From: Singulisphaera acidiphila DSM 18658
GTDB taxonomy: Bacteria > Planctomycetota > Planctomycetia > Isosphaerales > Isosphaeraceae
Assembly: GCF_000242455.2 (NCBI RefSeq)
Contig: NC_019892.1
Span: forward strand, 5,218,744 to 5,282,743
Length of the DNA stretch: 64,000 bases
Direction: 5' to 3'
Shown: positions 51,436 through 59,530 of the stretch, piece by piece
Numbering within the stretch: position 1 is the first letter of the stretch
Layout: every line of letters begins with the position of its first letter
Position numbers and translations under genes: made by a program
Notes under the pieces: generated by a model
The model's database searches: none
What the model saw: only the letters and a program-made list of their open reading frames with translations
Told to the model about the DNA's origin: nothing

Positions 51436-51482
51436 GCTGCATATTATGCAGCGGAATGCCGTTTGTCTACCGCGTTATGCAG
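51436..51482 (-). promoter_or_regulatory. Palindromic operator overlapping the presumed toxin promoter
   Basis: GCTGCATATTATGCAGC at 51436-51452 is a perfect 8+1+8 palindrome, and a half-site TTATGCAG follows at 51475-51482. On the minus strand, TAGACA (about 51458-51463) lies 17 bp before TAATAT, inside the palindrome. Binding by the XRE protein there would block transcription (inference). Confidence 0.6.
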
Positions 51483-52116
51483 TGAAATTCTTCTTTTTCG
51501 ATTTTAGGGTCACAGCGGGAAAGAAAGAATGCCTCGCTGCTCTTGGAACATCTCAAGGAGCGGATCGACGCGAGCGACCGATTCGTCACCAGGGCCAAGG
51601 AAGGGGGCGAAGCGCGAGTTCAACGAGACCGACGAAGCAAACGGCCCTGAGCGACAACGATGACCTCAAGGCCGAGTCAATCGCGGTGAGGGCCGCGAAC
51701 GAGGCGGGGGTGTTCGAGTCGGAACTGATGATCTCCAGATTTCACCGCGCGGGTGAATGCCAAAAGTCCCAGAGAAGGCCGAAACTCAAGGACCGTCCTG
51801 GAGGTAGTTGCCAGGTCAAGAGAGCATCAGGTCTCGCAACAGTTCGGGGGCACTCACCTCGTAACGATTCGGGACCATTGACGCGTGCCAAGGTCCCTTC
51901 CCCGTTCCTGGCCCTGTGGGGTCTGGCTGTGGTCGCATGCGTATGAGATCGTGATCTGACGTGTGGTTAAATGGAGGCGATATCGCCTTGCGGGATGTCC
52001 TTTTGATTTGCTTCAAGCGTTCCGGCTCTCGCGCCGGTCGTCGAAGGCATTGGTGTTATTTCGAACAATTGACCGAGAACCGTCCGCTAGCGGGTTGACG
52101 GGAAGGAGCAGGCCAT
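51483..52116. other. Gap with possible decayed coding sequence
   Basis: About 630 bp. Two plus-strand frames give protein-like stretches, LLLEHLKERIDASDRFVTRA at about 51540 and DDLKAESIAVRAANEAGVFE at about 51661, joined only by a frameshift. No family is recognisable. The rest is non-coding. Confidence 0.35.
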
Positions 52117-52902
52117 ATGAACCGAAAGTGTGCGTTGAAATTGCTTCGAGGGGGACCGGAAGGGATTCAAGAATGGAATCGGAGGGTCGGTGAACTGACG
52201 GAAACTCTCGACCTTCGCGGCGCCGATCTCCAAGGTCAGGATCTTCGCGAGGCGTTTCTTCGTGGCCCCCTACGGAGCGGGATCAAGATCGACCTGGCCG
52301 AAGCGGACCTGAGAGCCGCCGATCTCCGGAAAGCCAACCTGAGCACGTCGAATCTCGAAAAGGCCAACCTCGCCGGTGCCATCCTCAACCGGGCCGCGTT
52401 CCGCTATACGTGGCTGGATGGCGCCGACCTCACGGGCGTGGATCTTCGGAAAACCAGCATGAGTGACACGGACTTGCGTAGAGTGAAGCTCCGAAACGCC
52501 TTGCTCACAGGGGCCCGCTTCAAAGGGACCTGTCTGATCGGCGCCGATTTAGCAGAGACTGATCTTAGCGGGACGCACTTCGGTAATACCGAATTTGGGG
52601 ACGCGGATCTCCGGGGAGTCAACCTACGCCACGTCGACCTCTTTGGTTCGCGCTTTAAAGAAGCCGATCTCCGTGGTGCCGATCTCACTGGGGCAAACGT
52701 GAAAAATTGCCATTTTGATGATACGAAACTCGAGGGGACGATCTTTACCGATGCGGCGTTTGAATGGACGATTGTTTCTGGTGTCGACTTGCGTAAAGCC
52801 ATCGGGCTAACCTTGGAGCAATTGAACTCCTCCAAGTGGAATAAAAAAACACGCTTCCCCGCGTATCTCCCGTCGCGACCCCAAAAGGGGCAGTGGATCT
52901 AA
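52117..52902 (+). CDS. Pentapeptide-repeat protein
   Basis: 261 residues. From about residue 30 the A-[DN]-L-x-x pentapeptide is repeated more than 25 times (LRGADLQGQDLREA, DLAEADLRAADLRKANLSTS, DLRGADLTGANVKN), which folds as a right-handed beta helix. A conserved N-terminal leader (CALKLLRGGPEGIQEWNRRV) has the standard W-N-x-W-R-type start of this family. Soluble, no signal peptide. Role unknown. Confidence 0.93.
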   Translation: MNRKCALKLLRGGPEGIQEWNRRVGELTETLDLRGADLQGQDLREAFLRGPLRSGIKIDLAEADLRAADLRKANLSTSNLEKANLAGAILNRAAFRYTWLDGADLTGVDLRKTSMSDTDLRRVKLRNALLTGARFKGTCLIGADLAETDLSGTHFGNTEFGDADLRGVNLRHVDLFGSRFKEADLRGADLTGANVKNCHFDDTKLEGTIFTDAAFEWTIVSGVDLRKAIGLTLEQLNSSKWNKKTRFPAYLPSRPQKGQWI

Positions 52903-53042
52903 GCTTTTTATGTATATTTATTTAATGTCCCGTTGATGATCACCAATGTGAACGGCAAGGCTTTGGCTTTTGTGATGGGCTGTTCGTGCAGGGTGGCCTG
53001 AAACCATTGACCGTCAATCGAGTTCTCTCGCAGAAAGCAGAT

Positions 53043-54629
53043 ATGATGAGGAATCGCCTTGGAGTGCTTGGGCTCGTTGCGGTCCTGTTTGCCGGTACCG
53101 CGTCGGGTCAGAACGTACCGAAGCCGTCGACTTCCGACTCCGTGAACGCGGAGAAGGAGACCCGGTATCTGGCCTTTCAGATTTTCACCCACTACAGTTC
53201 CGACCCGAAAGTGGCGGTCCTTCTGAATAGCGGGAGCCGCGAGCCCGTCTTGCCGGGCACGGCGGCGCTTCGGAACTGGGTTGAGGACATCAAACGGCGA
53301 ATCGGCACCGTGGGCGACGAGCGAACCCGGCTGGCTGTCATGCTGGGGCCGCTCTGCTTTGAACAGGATGACGCCGAGGTCACCAGGTTCATTGAACTCG
53401 CGTTTCGTTTGGCCCTGGAGACCGATGTGGCCGTCGGGTTCCATATCGACGATTCGATGTTCTGGGCGAAGCGCAAGGACCTGTGGAGCGACCCGAAGAA
53501 CGTGGAGGCCCTGGACTGGGACGGGACCCCCTGCACGGGCCGACGCCTGAACTGGGGGAAGGAGCCGACCGCCGCGCCGCCGCAAATGTGTTTCAACAGC
53601 AAGGCGATCCAGCGCGAGGTGCAGCAACGCTCCGCCCTGCTCGGCAAGGCGATCCAGGCGGGCGTGAAGTCGTTGCAGGAGCACAAGAAGCCGGAGCTGT
53701 TCGCGGGGGTGATTGCCGGCTGGGAGACCATGATTGGCCAGGACTTCAAGACAGGAAAATATCTCGGCTATCGTGCGCTGATGAATCGAGGGTTCAGCCG
53801 TGAACGTCCTCCTCAGGACATGAATCTCGAACGGGAGAAGGTCGTCCAGGAGTTCATCGAGCACTGGACGAAAGGACTGGCCGAGGCCGGTGTTTCCCCG
53901 CAAAAAATCTATTCGCATACCGCCTTCCTCTCGCGCCGGGCGTTCAATCTCGGCGACGATAAGGCGATCACGTACATGAAGCGTGATAAGGAAAGTGCCT
54001 ACTCACAACACAATCACTTTGCGCCTCCGTCCATGGCCTTTGGGGAAAACCATCGCCCTGGTTTCTCAACCTATCCGCAGCCTGGCCTGTTCGAAGACAT
54101 TTACGAACAAATGGCCAGGCACAAGCAGGTGGGCTGGGCCTCCAGCGAGGGGACGAATATGCAGCCCTCGAGCGGCCCCGGGCAAACGGGCATGGATATG
54201 GAAACGTACCTGGCAAAGATGTTCAACCATGGCGCAACCCTGGTGAACCTCTTCTCCTGGGGAGTCGGGGGCGACGCGATGAAGACGATGGGCTTCCGCG
54301 TGGTCACCGAGGGGGAAGAGGCAATCAGGGCGTATCGCAAGTTTCTGAAGGGCGATGCGCTGGTCGAAGCGAAAACGGAGGAGAGCCTGATGGAACGCTT
54401 GCCTCCCAAGATCCACAAAATCCAGAAGGAACTCCCCGGCTGGATCGAGAAGGCCGAAGTCGACAGCAAGAAGAAGGCCATGTCGCTCATGAAGCAACTG
54501 CAAGAACAGATGAAAGCCAAGAACTTCGAGGAAGTCGAGGAGACCGCGAATTCCCTTCTGAAGATGATGAAGGGCGCGAGCGCACCGGCCGCTGCCCAGG
54601 ATACCCCCAAAGAGGCGGGAAGAGGGTAG
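53043..54629 (+). CDS. Secreted TIM-barrel-like protein of unknown function
   Basis: 528 residues from ATG 53043 with a signal peptide (MMRNRLGVLGLVAVLFAGTA). The middle resembles a glycoside-hydrolase-type barrel: RTRLAVMLGPLC, DVAVGFHIDDSMFW (acid pair), AGVIAGWETMIGQDF (Trp-Glu), YSHTAFLSRRAF and QVGWASSEGTNMQPS. The last 120 residues form a charged helical tail (KKKAMSLMKQLQEQMKAKNF). Specificity cannot be assigned. Confidence 0.75.
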   Translation: MMRNRLGVLGLVAVLFAGTASGQNVPKPSTSDSVNAEKETRYLAFQIFTHYSSDPKVAVLLNSGSREPVLPGTAALRNWVEDIKRRIGTVGDERTRLAVMLGPLCFEQDDAEVTRFIELAFRLALETDVAVGFHIDDSMFWAKRKDLWSDPKNVEALDWDGTPCTGRRLNWGKEPTAAPPQMCFNSKAIQREVQQRSALLGKAIQAGVKSLQEHKKPELFAGVIAGWETMIGQDFKTGKYLGYRALMNRGFSRERPPQDMNLEREKVVQEFIEHWTKGLAEAGVSPQKIYSHTAFLSRRAFNLGDDKAITYMKRDKESAYSQHNHFAPPSMAFGENHRPGFSTYPQPGLFEDIYEQMARHKQVGWASSEGTNMQPSSGPGQTGMDMETYLAKMFNHGATLVNLFSWGVGGDAMKTMGFRVVTEGEEAIRAYRKFLKGDALVEAKTEESLMERLPPKIHKIQKELPGWIEKAEVDSKKKAMSLMKQLQEQMKAKNFEEVEETANSLLKMMKGASAPAAAQDTPKEAGRG

Positions 54630-55062
54630 GAGCCGGCCGATCTTTTGTTGTAGCCGTTCACAGGGTGGGAAAGCTGAAAACAAGCGATTTCCGGGCGTTG
54701 AGAGGGCAAAATCAACGATTCAATCGTCCTTAGGTCTTTCAAACTCCTTGTTTTTGAGGGTCTCCAGGGTGTGAACGGCTACCTTTTGTTTTCAGTGGCG
54801 CCGATGCGGTGATTCTTAGTGTCTGTCTCGGAAGGTCAGGCTTCACCGGGAAAGGAAGGACGCTGGGGTGCCACGGGTTCCGTACTCGGACCCCGTGCGC
54901 CCCGGCCAAGGAATTCCCGCACGGGGTCCGAGTACGGAACCCGTGGCACCCGAAAGATGATCGAAAAATACCGATAGGATTCGCCTTCTGGGACAGACTT
55001 TTACCTCGGCCGAAGCCGTGGCGTAGAACGGATCGATCTCTTCAGGCAGGAGTGTTTTCACT
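54630..55062. repeat. Repeat-rich gap ahead of the ETHG gene
   Basis: A hairpin with CACGGGTTCCGTACTCGGAC and its inverted arm lies at about 54871-54952. CTGTCTCGGAAGGTCAGGCT (about 54823) is the inverse of motifs at 26452 and 48513. The left inverted repeat of the ETHG unit starts at 54977. Confidence 0.7.
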
Positions 55063-56023
55063 ATGGGAGGCAATGGCGTGCGCGTCCCTCATTTCGTAAT
55101 CGCTCTCGCATATTTATTGAGCAGCCTCGCAATCCCGAGCGTCTCATACGCTGCTGATCTCAAACCTTACCCGTTGCCACCTGCGGCAAGAGCCGACATT
55201 GAGAAGCTCGCTGCGAGCAGCAATGTCCTGATTCTGGGGGAGACCCACGGGACTCAGGAAGTGCCGGAACTGACCGCAAGCCTCCTGGAACCTCTTGCTA
55301 AACTGGATTATCACATATTAGCGATTGAAGTGCCCAACAAGGAGCAAGCCTCCTTGCTGGCTTGGGCACACGGGAAAACGGAGAGAGTCCCGGATTTCTT
55401 TGCGAATCCCAGTGGAGATGGTCGAGGAAATGCCCAACTCTTATCGCTGGTCCGCATCGCCGTTTCTCCGCCATTTCGATGGCAGGTGATCTGCTTCGAC
55501 GACACCGAGTCGATGCTTGAACAACAGCGCCTTATTCTGATGCAAAAGAAGCCGACCGGGGGCGCAGAGGCACCTCAATTGACTGCCGAGGATGGCATTG
55601 CCCTCTGGCGGGCGCGTGACGCCGCAATGGCGGCAAACCTGCTGAGAGAAACCAAGTCGCTCAAGACGACAAGCAAGATTTTGGCGGTCTGCGGAAACCT
55701 CCACGCTCGTGTCACGAACGACATGCAGGATCCGGATCTATCCAAGCTCTGGCCTTCGTTTGCGGGGATGCTGAAACAGGGGCAACCCGCATGGCGTGTG
55801 AGTTCCGTGAATATTGAGTTTTATCGTGGGGCCTTTTTCAACGAGGGAAAAGTGCGCACGATCCAGGGACGGCCCCTCGAACATGCTGTCGTCCGATCGG
55901 CGGATCAGACGGGGTGGAATCTCGAGTTGAGCTTGCCTGAGGCGACCCCGGCAACCTTTCATTTCTCCAAATGAGCACGCACAATGACCGTGCCTCTCAA
56001 AGTTTGTCCCAGAAGGCGAATCC
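54977..56023. mobile_element. Inverted-repeat-bounded single-gene unit (putative non-autonomous element)
   Basis: GGATTCGCCTTCTGGGACAG plus ACTTT at 54977-55001 matches the reverse complement of 55999-56023 at 24 of 25 positions. The ends enclose one gene (55063-55974) and nothing else. No transposase lies within, and no clear target duplication was found, so this may be a mobilised cassette or simply paired regulatory or terminator-like sequence. Confidence 0.5.
55063..55974 (+). CDS. ETHG-motif (ChaN/EreA-like superfamily) secreted protein
   Basis: 303 residues with a signal peptide (ALAYLLSSLAIPSVSYAA). The motif NVLILGETHGTQEVPEL near residue 55 is the conserved E-T-H-G of the ChaN/haem-binding and erythromycin-esterase-like superfamily, later DDTESMLEQQRLILMQ and a His in VCGNLHARV as the second motif (N/G-x-x-H-A). 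GGGAGG lies 7 bp before GTG 55078, which may be the true start instead of ATG 55063. It is the sole gene between the inverted repeats at 54977 and 56023. Confidence 0.75.
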   Translation: MGGNGVRVPHFVIALAYLLSSLAIPSVSYAADLKPYPLPPAARADIEKLAASSNVLILGETHGTQEVPELTASLLEPLAKLDYHILAIEVPNKEQASLLAWAHGKTERVPDFFANPSGDGRGNAQLLSLVRIAVSPPFRWQVICFDDTESMLEQQRLILMQKKPTGGAEAPQLTAEDGIALWRARDAAMAANLLRETKSLKTTSKILAVCGNLHARVTNDMQDPDLSKLWPSFAGMLKQGQPAWRVSSVNIEFYRGAFFNEGKVRTIQGRPLEHAVVRSADQTGWNLELSLPEATPATFHFSK

Positions 56024-56177
56024 TCCCGTTGTGTTTGTTGATCGCGGAGGGGGGCTGGACCTCTTGTGACAGAGCCGCCCGCCGATCCTTTTTTTTCTGT
56101 CCCTCCCCTTCCCCCCTGGGACCGGCCTCTGTTTGCAGCCCCGAAGGGGCGACCGTTTCTAGCCAGGGGTGAAACCC

Positions 56178-57739
56178 TTATCCTTACCAAGAACATTCGT
56201 ACAGAATCCAGAGTTTCCCCCTGCTTTTTTCGGGCAATCTGGCATAGTCAATGCTTCTCTTGACCCACCCGTCGGTCTGACGGCCCGGGGCAAGGTACCC
56301 TGGCTTGCTCGGATGCTCATCATGAGTCCCACACTGACCGACCCTGAGGCTTGGGCCCAAGCCAATTTCGCCGGTGCCGATCTGGGCGACAAACGCCGAG
56401 AAACGCGGCTGATCCGACTCGCCACGCAAATCGCCGTGGATTCCTCGGCCAGTCTTCCGAAAGCGACGGGCAATTGGGACGACCTCAGGGCCGCTTATCG
56501 CCTGCTCGACTCCTCGGCCGTCAACTTCCGGGCGATTGCCGAGCCGCATTGGCGTTCGATCCGGGAAACCAGCCCCGAGATGGCCCTGATCCTTGACGAC
56601 ACCACCGAGATTGATTTCGGATGCACCCGACAGATTCAAGGCGTGGGGCCCGTTGGTACGGGCACGGGTCAGGGCTTCATGATCCACTCCGGATTGATGG
56701 TCTCCCACAAGGACGAGGTCGTCTACGGCCTCGCAGGCCAAATTCTCTTTCATCGCAAACCGGTTCCCAAGGGGGAGAGTCGGACGCAACGCCGCAAACG
56801 CGATCGCGAGTCGGAGGTCTGGGGAAAACTCATCGAACTGATCGGTTCCCCGCCCCAAAACACACGCTGGGTTCACGTCATGGACCGTGGATCCGACGAT
56901 TTCGAGGTCTATTGCCGCGCCCAGCGTCAGGGCGTCGATTGGGTCGGACGGGTCAAGAGCCTGCACCGACGCGTCCAGGGTGCCGATGGTCTCGAACGCC
57001 CGTTGCAGGAGGAACTCGAATCGGTACCGCAAGCGGGTTGCTTCACGCTCAAGCTGCGGTCTCGTCCCGGATTGCCGGCGCGAACCGCCAAGCTCACCGT
57101 CACGTTCGTGCGGGCGACGATGCTCGTACCGCGGCAGCCCGCGGACTCGCTGAAGGGTCTCGATCCGCAACCGATCGCGCAATACGTGGTGTGTGTGCGT
57201 GAGGTCGATCCGCCCGCCTCGGTCAAAGAACCGATCGAATGGGTGCTGTACACTTCTCTGGAAGTGGCCTGCCTTGAGGATGCGTTGCGGATCATTTCCT
57301 ATTATGAAAAGAGATGGCTGATCGAAGAATGGCACAAAGCGTTGAAATCGGGTTGCAGTGCAGCCGATCATCAACTCAAGGCGAGCCATCGGCTGGAGGC
57401 GCTGACGGGTCTGCTGTCAGTGGTGGCGGTACGGCTCTTGCAGTTGAAAGGGATCGCCCGATCGGAACCGGAACGGCCGGCGATCGAAGCCGCCCCGCCA
57501 AAATATGTGGCCGTGCTCCGCGCGTTTCGGCGAACGACTGAGGCGTTGCCATGGGGAACGTATCAGTTTTTTCGGGAGTTGGCGAAACTCGGGGGATTCC
57601 TGGGACGGAAGGGGGACGGTGAGCCGGGATGGCAAACGATCTGGAGGGGATGGATGAAGCTCCAAGCGATGGTTCAGGGGGCTGAGCTGGACCTTCGCTT
57701 GGAGTAGCATTACTGCGCAAACGTTCTTGGTAAGGACAA
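56178..57739 (+). mobile_element. IS4-family insertion sequence, intact, 1562 bp
   Basis: Terminal inverted repeats are TTATCCTTACCAAGAAC at the left and TTGTCCTTACCAAGAAC (reverse complement) at the right. It is flanked by 11-bp direct repeats GGGTGAAACCC at 56167-56177 and 57740-57750, a length normal for IS4. The target was a CAGGGGTGAAACCCCTGG hairpin repeat, split by the insertion. Confidence 0.9.
56322..57707 (+). CDS. IS4-family (Tn5-like) DDE transposase
   Basis: 461 residues from ATG 56322: MSPTLTDPEAWAQANFAGAD then LGDKRRETRLIRLATQI, the Tn5-type N-terminal DNA-binding domain. Catalytic acids: D in ALILDDTTEIDF, D in VHVMDRGSDDFEVY, and E in SYYEKRWLIEEWHKALKSGC (the Y-x-x-R/K-W-x-I-E-x-x-H-K motif). 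A Tn5-like C-terminal dimerisation region follows. Frame intact; potentially active. ATG 56313 is the alternative start. Confidence 0.92.
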   Translation: MSPTLTDPEAWAQANFAGADLGDKRRETRLIRLATQIAVDSSASLPKATGNWDDLRAAYRLLDSSAVNFRAIAEPHWRSIRETSPEMALILDDTTEIDFGCTRQIQGVGPVGTGTGQGFMIHSGLMVSHKDEVVYGLAGQILFHRKPVPKGESRTQRRKRDRESEVWGKLIELIGSPPQNTRWVHVMDRGSDDFEVYCRAQRQGVDWVGRVKSLHRRVQGADGLERPLQEELESVPQAGCFTLKLRSRPGLPARTAKLTVTFVRATMLVPRQPADSLKGLDPQPIAQYVVCVREVDPPASVKEPIEWVLYTSLEVACLEDALRIISYYEKRWLIEEWHKALKSGCSAADHQLKASHRLEALTGLLSVVAVRLLQLKGIARSEPERPAIEAAPPKYVAVLRAFRRTTEALPWGTYQFFRELAKLGGFLGRKGDGEPGWQTIWRGWMKLQAMVQGAELDLRLE

Positions 57740-58327
57740 GGGTGAAACCCCTGGAAGAGACGCGACAAATTAGCGCTCCGCAGCCCCGAAGGGGCGACCG
57801 TCTGAATGAGTCTAACGCCTTTAACGGTCGCCCCTTCGGGGCTGCAATTCATATGGAATTGAACTCATGTTAATTTTCATGAGTTTCATCCCTGGCTAAG
57901 AACGGTCGCCCCTTGGAACGCCAACGAAACGATTTCCCGAAATCGGACCACCCATCCCCCCAGGAAATGAGGAAGTTGTTCCGTCAGCGTTCCGCGCGAC
58001 CAAGGACAACAAGTTGTCCTGGCCACCCAAGAAGGCTTCCGAGTCTTCGAGTCCCGTGGAGGGCCAGGCTTGAGAGGCCCCACTCCTGACCCATGATTTC
58101 CGTGCGCCACTCGCAAGTGATCCGCCGTAGTAGGTAGACCCATAGTGAAAATCGACTTGGAGCTTCAATGTCGGGATTGCTGGACACAAAGAATACCATA
58201 ATCATTGTGGATTTTCATAAATAGTCCGTAGCGCCTTTGCCATAGGACGATCATGATGGCGAGTTTCGCTCTGGGAATCGTCCATTTCGCTTGAGAACCA
58301 ATTTCGGAGCGAACCCAGGAGGATCTC
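57740..58327. repeat. Hairpin-repeat region right of the IS4 element
   Basis: CAGCCCCGAAGGGGCGACCG (about 57780) is inverted at CGGTCGCCCCTTCGGGGCTG (about 57823). The palindrome GGACAACAAGTTGTCC is at 58004-58019, the third copy of the pair at 2281 and 2389. No gene was seen. Confidence 0.7.
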
Positions 58328-58621
58328 ATGGCGTTCTGGCCTATCGTCGGCTGGAGTTCGGTCTGCTTGGGCTGCGTGGCGGCACTCTACGGACTTCATC
58401 GCCTTGGTTTGAGGCTCGAAGAGCAGGGTTACATCTATTACTGGTATAAAAAGCCGAGTGGGAGCGCGGCGGGCTGTTTCGTCGCCCTTCAGAGAGCCGT
58501 CGAGCCACAAGTCCAGCATGTCGAACAGGCCCGAGCCGAGCAAAACCGCGATGGCGATGACGAATCGGCTGGGCGCAGGCGCGCTCAAGAGGCAGAAGAG
58601 GGGCAGGAGCCGATGAACTGA
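58328..58621 (+). CDS. Small single-helix membrane protein
   Basis: 97 residues from ATG 58328, with GGAGG six bases upstream. The sequence AFWPIVGWSSVCLGCVAALY is one transmembrane helix; then the sequence HRLGLRLEEQGYIYYWYKKP and a charged, Glu/Gln-rich tail. A long minus-strand frame overlaps but has no start signal. Function unknown. Confidence 0.65.
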   Translation: MAFWPIVGWSSVCLGCVAALYGLHRLGLRLEEQGYIYYWYKKPSGSAAGCFVALQRAVEPQVQHVEQARAEQNRDGDDESAGRRRAQEAEEGQEPMN

Positions 58622-58670
58622 GGATCCCCACCTGGGCGGCTGCTGATCCTTTTTTTTTGCCCTCGGTTTC

Positions 58671-59378
58671 TTACGGGGCTGTCTTGGATTCTCGGTTGAG
58701 CTTTGCCTTGAGCTGATGCTCCTTGGCTCGGATCCGATCATGGATCCTGTCCCGATCTGCCGGCAGAGCGACCGCGTACCGCTTCAATTCCTCGCCGATC
58801 GCGACGAGTTCTCCGCACAGGGAATCCTCGTCGGGTGTCCAGATCTTTCCCTGCTCCCACCCCGCGAGCGGGTCGTTTCTGCCACGGTCGATCAGGGGTA
58901 CGAACCGCGAGAAGTGATAGTTGACGCCATCTGCCCCGAGCCTTGGATCCTTGGGATACCGGGTGCTGCGAAGCATCCGACGCCAAGTCTTATTGAGGGA
59001 TTCCGCCGTACTCCGATCGAGGGGGGCCCGCGACCGCTTCACCTGGACGTCCTGAGCGCCTTTCGCAAGAAAAAGCTTCGTTTCCGCGCCCACGTATTCC
59101 ACGAAGTAGGTATGAGGGGCATCGAGTTCCTCTCCATCCTGTCGGACGACCGTCACGACCCACTCCGGCTCGTCGAATGAGGGGAGACAGACCATGCGCG
59201 CCAGATGATAATACGTCGCCTCTTTGAGCAGTACCTCACGAATTCTCTTCGAAGAGTTCCACGTCGAGTCGGTTGCGTTGAGGATCCCGTTCTCGGGTTC
59301 CAAGTGGCTTTGCGCCGAGGCGCATAGGCAAGCGATCCATTGCGACGCAAGAATGACGACGGCGAATCGAGCGATCAT
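58671..59378 (-). CDS. Secreted hypothetical protein
   Basis: 235 residues with a signal peptide (MIARFAVVILASQWIACLCA). The soluble domain has a HLARMVCLPSFDEPEWVVTV strand pair, a THKTWRRM-like helical part (SLNKTWRRMLRSTRYPKDPR) and a charged helical C-terminus (IHDRIRAKEHQLKAKLNRES). No family recognised. It lies just left of the large CRISPR array. Confidence 0.65.
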   Translation of the reverse strand: MIARFAVVILASQWIACLCASAQSHLEPENGILNATDSTWNSSKRIREVLLKEATYYHLARMVCLPSFDEPEWVVTVVRQDGEELDAPHTYFVEYVGAETKLFLAKGAQDVQVKRSRAPLDRSTAESLNKTWRRMLRSTRYPKDPRLGADGVNYHFSRFVPLIDRGRNDPLAGWEQGKIWTPDEDSLCGELVAIGEELKRYAVALPADRDRIHDRIRAKEHQLKAKLNRESKTAP

Positions 59379-59530
59379 TTAATTGTGTAATCATTATATG
59401 AAAAATGGCGATTCTTGTTCGGGCGCTACGCTTTGAGCTTGTCGCAAGCCGATCAATAACGAAACGGAAAAGGGGCAGGAGCCGATGGATTGATGATCCC
59501 CACTCGGGCGGCTCTTGCTCCCCTTTTCCG

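Noticed and set aside
52908-53918. 336-codon minus-strand ORF
   Set aside because: Antisense of the secreted TIM-barrel-like gene; lacks a signal or known motif.
56184-57389. 401-codon minus-strand ORF
   Set aside because: Antisense of the IS4 transposase.
58202-58741. 179-codon minus-strand ORF across the small membrane gene
   Set aside because: It has no ribosome site, while the plus-strand gene has GGAGG and a clear membrane helix. It also runs into the gene at 58671.
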